A stretch of DNA of 6,020 nt from Patescibacteria group bacterium (GTDB taxonomy: Bacteria; Patescibacteria; Microgenomatia; Daviesbacterales; UBA10151), in assembly GCA_023487645.1 (NCBI GenBank), contig JAMDBX010000061.1, positions 1-6,020 on the forward strand, given 5' to 3'. Made by a program: the position numbers and the translations under genes. This document shows, piece by piece, positions 5,223-6,020 of the stretch. Under the pieces are notes generated by a model, which was not told the origin of the DNA, ran no database searches, and worked only from the letters and a program-made list of their open reading frames with translations. Positions within the stretch are counted from its first letter, which is position 1. The number at the start of each line of letters is the position of its first letter.

Positions 5223-5744
5223 GAGATTGGTGAGCTTTTTTTTGAGCCAGTTTTTGATGATCCAGGCAATTTGAATGGATAACAGACCCACGAACATTCC
5301 GCCTAAAATATCTCCGGGATAATGAACCCCAACAAAAACCCGGGAAAATCCCACCCAAATCATCAAACCTAAAAGCAAAAGGGAAAATTTTGACTTATAG
5401 TAATAGAAGGCAAAAGCGATAACCGACATCATGGTGGTGTGTTCTGAAGGAAAGGCCGTATCAGTGACATGTTTGATCAAAGGGGTAATGGCATAAGTTG
5501 AGAAGGGCCGGGGTTCAAAATAAATCAGATGGATAGTTTTTATCAAAACTATGGCTACTACAAGTCCCAAAAAAGTAATAAAAAGCGGTTTTCTTTCCTT
5601 TGGTCCGCCCTTAAGTCCTAAAACCATGATCAGTAAAACCGTCAAAAAGATTAGGTAATTAGCCCCAAAGACCATCACCAGGTCAAAAATTTTTGACTGG
5701 TGGCTTAAATTAAAAATTTGAAAAAATAAAGTGGTGTTATCCAT
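5220..5744 (-). CDS. bcrC: Undecaprenyl-diphosphatase BcrC (PAP2 superfamily)
   Basis: This integral membrane phosphatase converts undecaprenyl diphosphate to undecaprenyl phosphate, recycling the lipid carrier of peptidoglycan and other envelope polymers. In Firmicutes it gives bacitracin resistance. It resembles Bacillus subtilis BcrC along its length: an N-terminal LSHQSKIFDLVMVF block, then LIYFEPRPF (73-81), TDTAFPSEHTT (94-104; PAP2 motif 2 with catalytic H102) and SRVFVGVHYPGD (134-145; PAP2 motif 3 with H141 and D145). The first PAP2 motif has K69 nine residues from R79-P80 rather than the canonical six. The BcrC YFEPRP form likewise lacks a lysine at the canonical place, as I recall it. 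Hydrophobic stretches at ~20-45, 53-76, 105-116, 120-138 and 146-165 are membrane segments, and the tail is basic. At 174 aa it is slightly shorter than B. subtilis BcrC. The ATG at 5744 overlaps the end of dgkA by 8 bases, suggesting translational coupling. Its TAG stop lies in the right hairpin. Confidence 0.92.
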   Translation of the reverse strand: MDNTTLFFQIFNLSHQSKIFDLVMVFGANYLIFLTVLLIMVLGLKGGPKERKPLFITFLGLVVAIVLIKTIHLIYFEPRPFSTYAITPLIKHVTDTAFPSEHTTMMSVIAFAFYYYKSKFSLLLLGLMIWVGFSRVFVGVHYPGDILGGMFVGLLSIQIAWIIKNWLKKKLTNL

Positions 5745-6020
5745 GTAAATAAGGTAAAAAGATCATCAGTCCGACAATGGCTGAGGCAATGATGACAATG
5801 ACTACCGATCCGGCTGAAAAGTCTTTGGCTAGTTTTGCCTGTGGGTGGTGTTCTTGAGTAAAAGAATCGACAATTGATTCCACGGCGCTGTTTCCCAACT
5901 CTGCCGACAAAACCAACCCGATTAAAATGATAATAATAATCCAGTCGGGTTTGGAGATGTGAAGATACAATCCGGCCAGGGTTACAAACACGGCCTCAAG
6001 TAAACCGATTTTCCCGGGTT
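5737..6020 (-). CDS. dgkA: Diacylglycerol kinase / undecaprenol kinase (DgkA family), 5' end outside the window
   Basis: This is a small trimeric membrane kinase that phosphorylates a lipid alcohol with ATP: diacylglycerol in E. coli, undecaprenol in Gram-positive relatives. Ninety-three residues are visible. A GTG at 5991 is not the likely start, because the frame stays open to the edge with family-like sequence (KIGLLEAVFVTLAGLYL). The key signature is SAELGNSAVESIVD (visible residues 38-51), with catalytic-type Glu (E40), N43 and E47, followed by HHPQAKLAKDFSAGSVV. Two membrane helices flank this motif (~27-41 and ~68-86) and a third segment lies at the visible start. Family members are about 120-130 aa, so some 25-35 residues are missing. 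It overlaps bcrC by 8 bases, and the pairing with a undecaprenyl-diphosphatase favours undecaprenol as substrate, making both genes suppliers of undecaprenyl phosphate. Substrate choice is inferred from context. Confidence 0.9.
   Translation of the reverse strand, partial: PGKIGLLEAVFVTLAGLYLHISKPDWIIIIILIGLVLSAELGNSAVESIVDSFTQEHHPQAKLAKDFSAGSVVIVIIASAIVGLMIFLPYLHG

Noticed and set aside
5989..5991. GTG as the start of the DgkA-family gene
   Set aside because: Family-like sequence continues upstream in frame to the window edge and the protein would lack its N-terminal segment, so the gene is cut by the edge.

Overview
The window most resembles a small-genome Candidate Phyla Radiation (Patescibacteria) bacterium. 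This is inferred from the gene mix, from the near absence of Shine-Dalgarno sequences with promoter-like hexamers sitting directly on start codons, and from a transposase and a 90-aa hypothetical protein of types I associate with that group. No taxonomic marker gene is present, so the assignment is provisional. The recognised genes end in TAA or TAG and show no sign of a recoded UGA.

Layout, left to right. Bases 1-324 hold the frame-broken 3' end of an unrecognised gene, followed by a possible promoter. Three forward genes follow: an M16 zinc peptidase (325-1587), a short-type malic enzyme (1644-2795) and a glutamate dehydrogenase (2817-4127). The last two are 21 bases apart and probably co-transcribed. 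Together they would turn malate into pyruvate and glutamate into 2-oxoglutarate, both yielding reduced nicotinamide cofactor, while the peptidase could supply amino acids. From 4124 on every gene is on the reverse strand: a 90-aa hypothetical protein converging on glutamate dehydrogenase, an IS200-like/REP-associated tyrosine transposase (4441-5151), the undecaprenyl-diphosphate phosphatase BcrC (5220-5744), and a DgkA-type lipid kinase running off the right edge. bcrC and dgkA overlap by 8 bases and form a lipid-carrier recycling unit for cell-envelope synthesis.

The most interesting part is 4407-5222. The transposase gene is bracketed by two hairpin repeats that share a 13-base loop, AAGACGTCCACCT, in the same orientation. 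A third copy of this loop and its 3' arm lies inside the transposase coding sequence, where it is read as part of the protein. The right hairpin also supplies the stop codon of bcrC. This looks like a REP/RAYT-type mobile unit whose own recognition sequence has been built into its gene.
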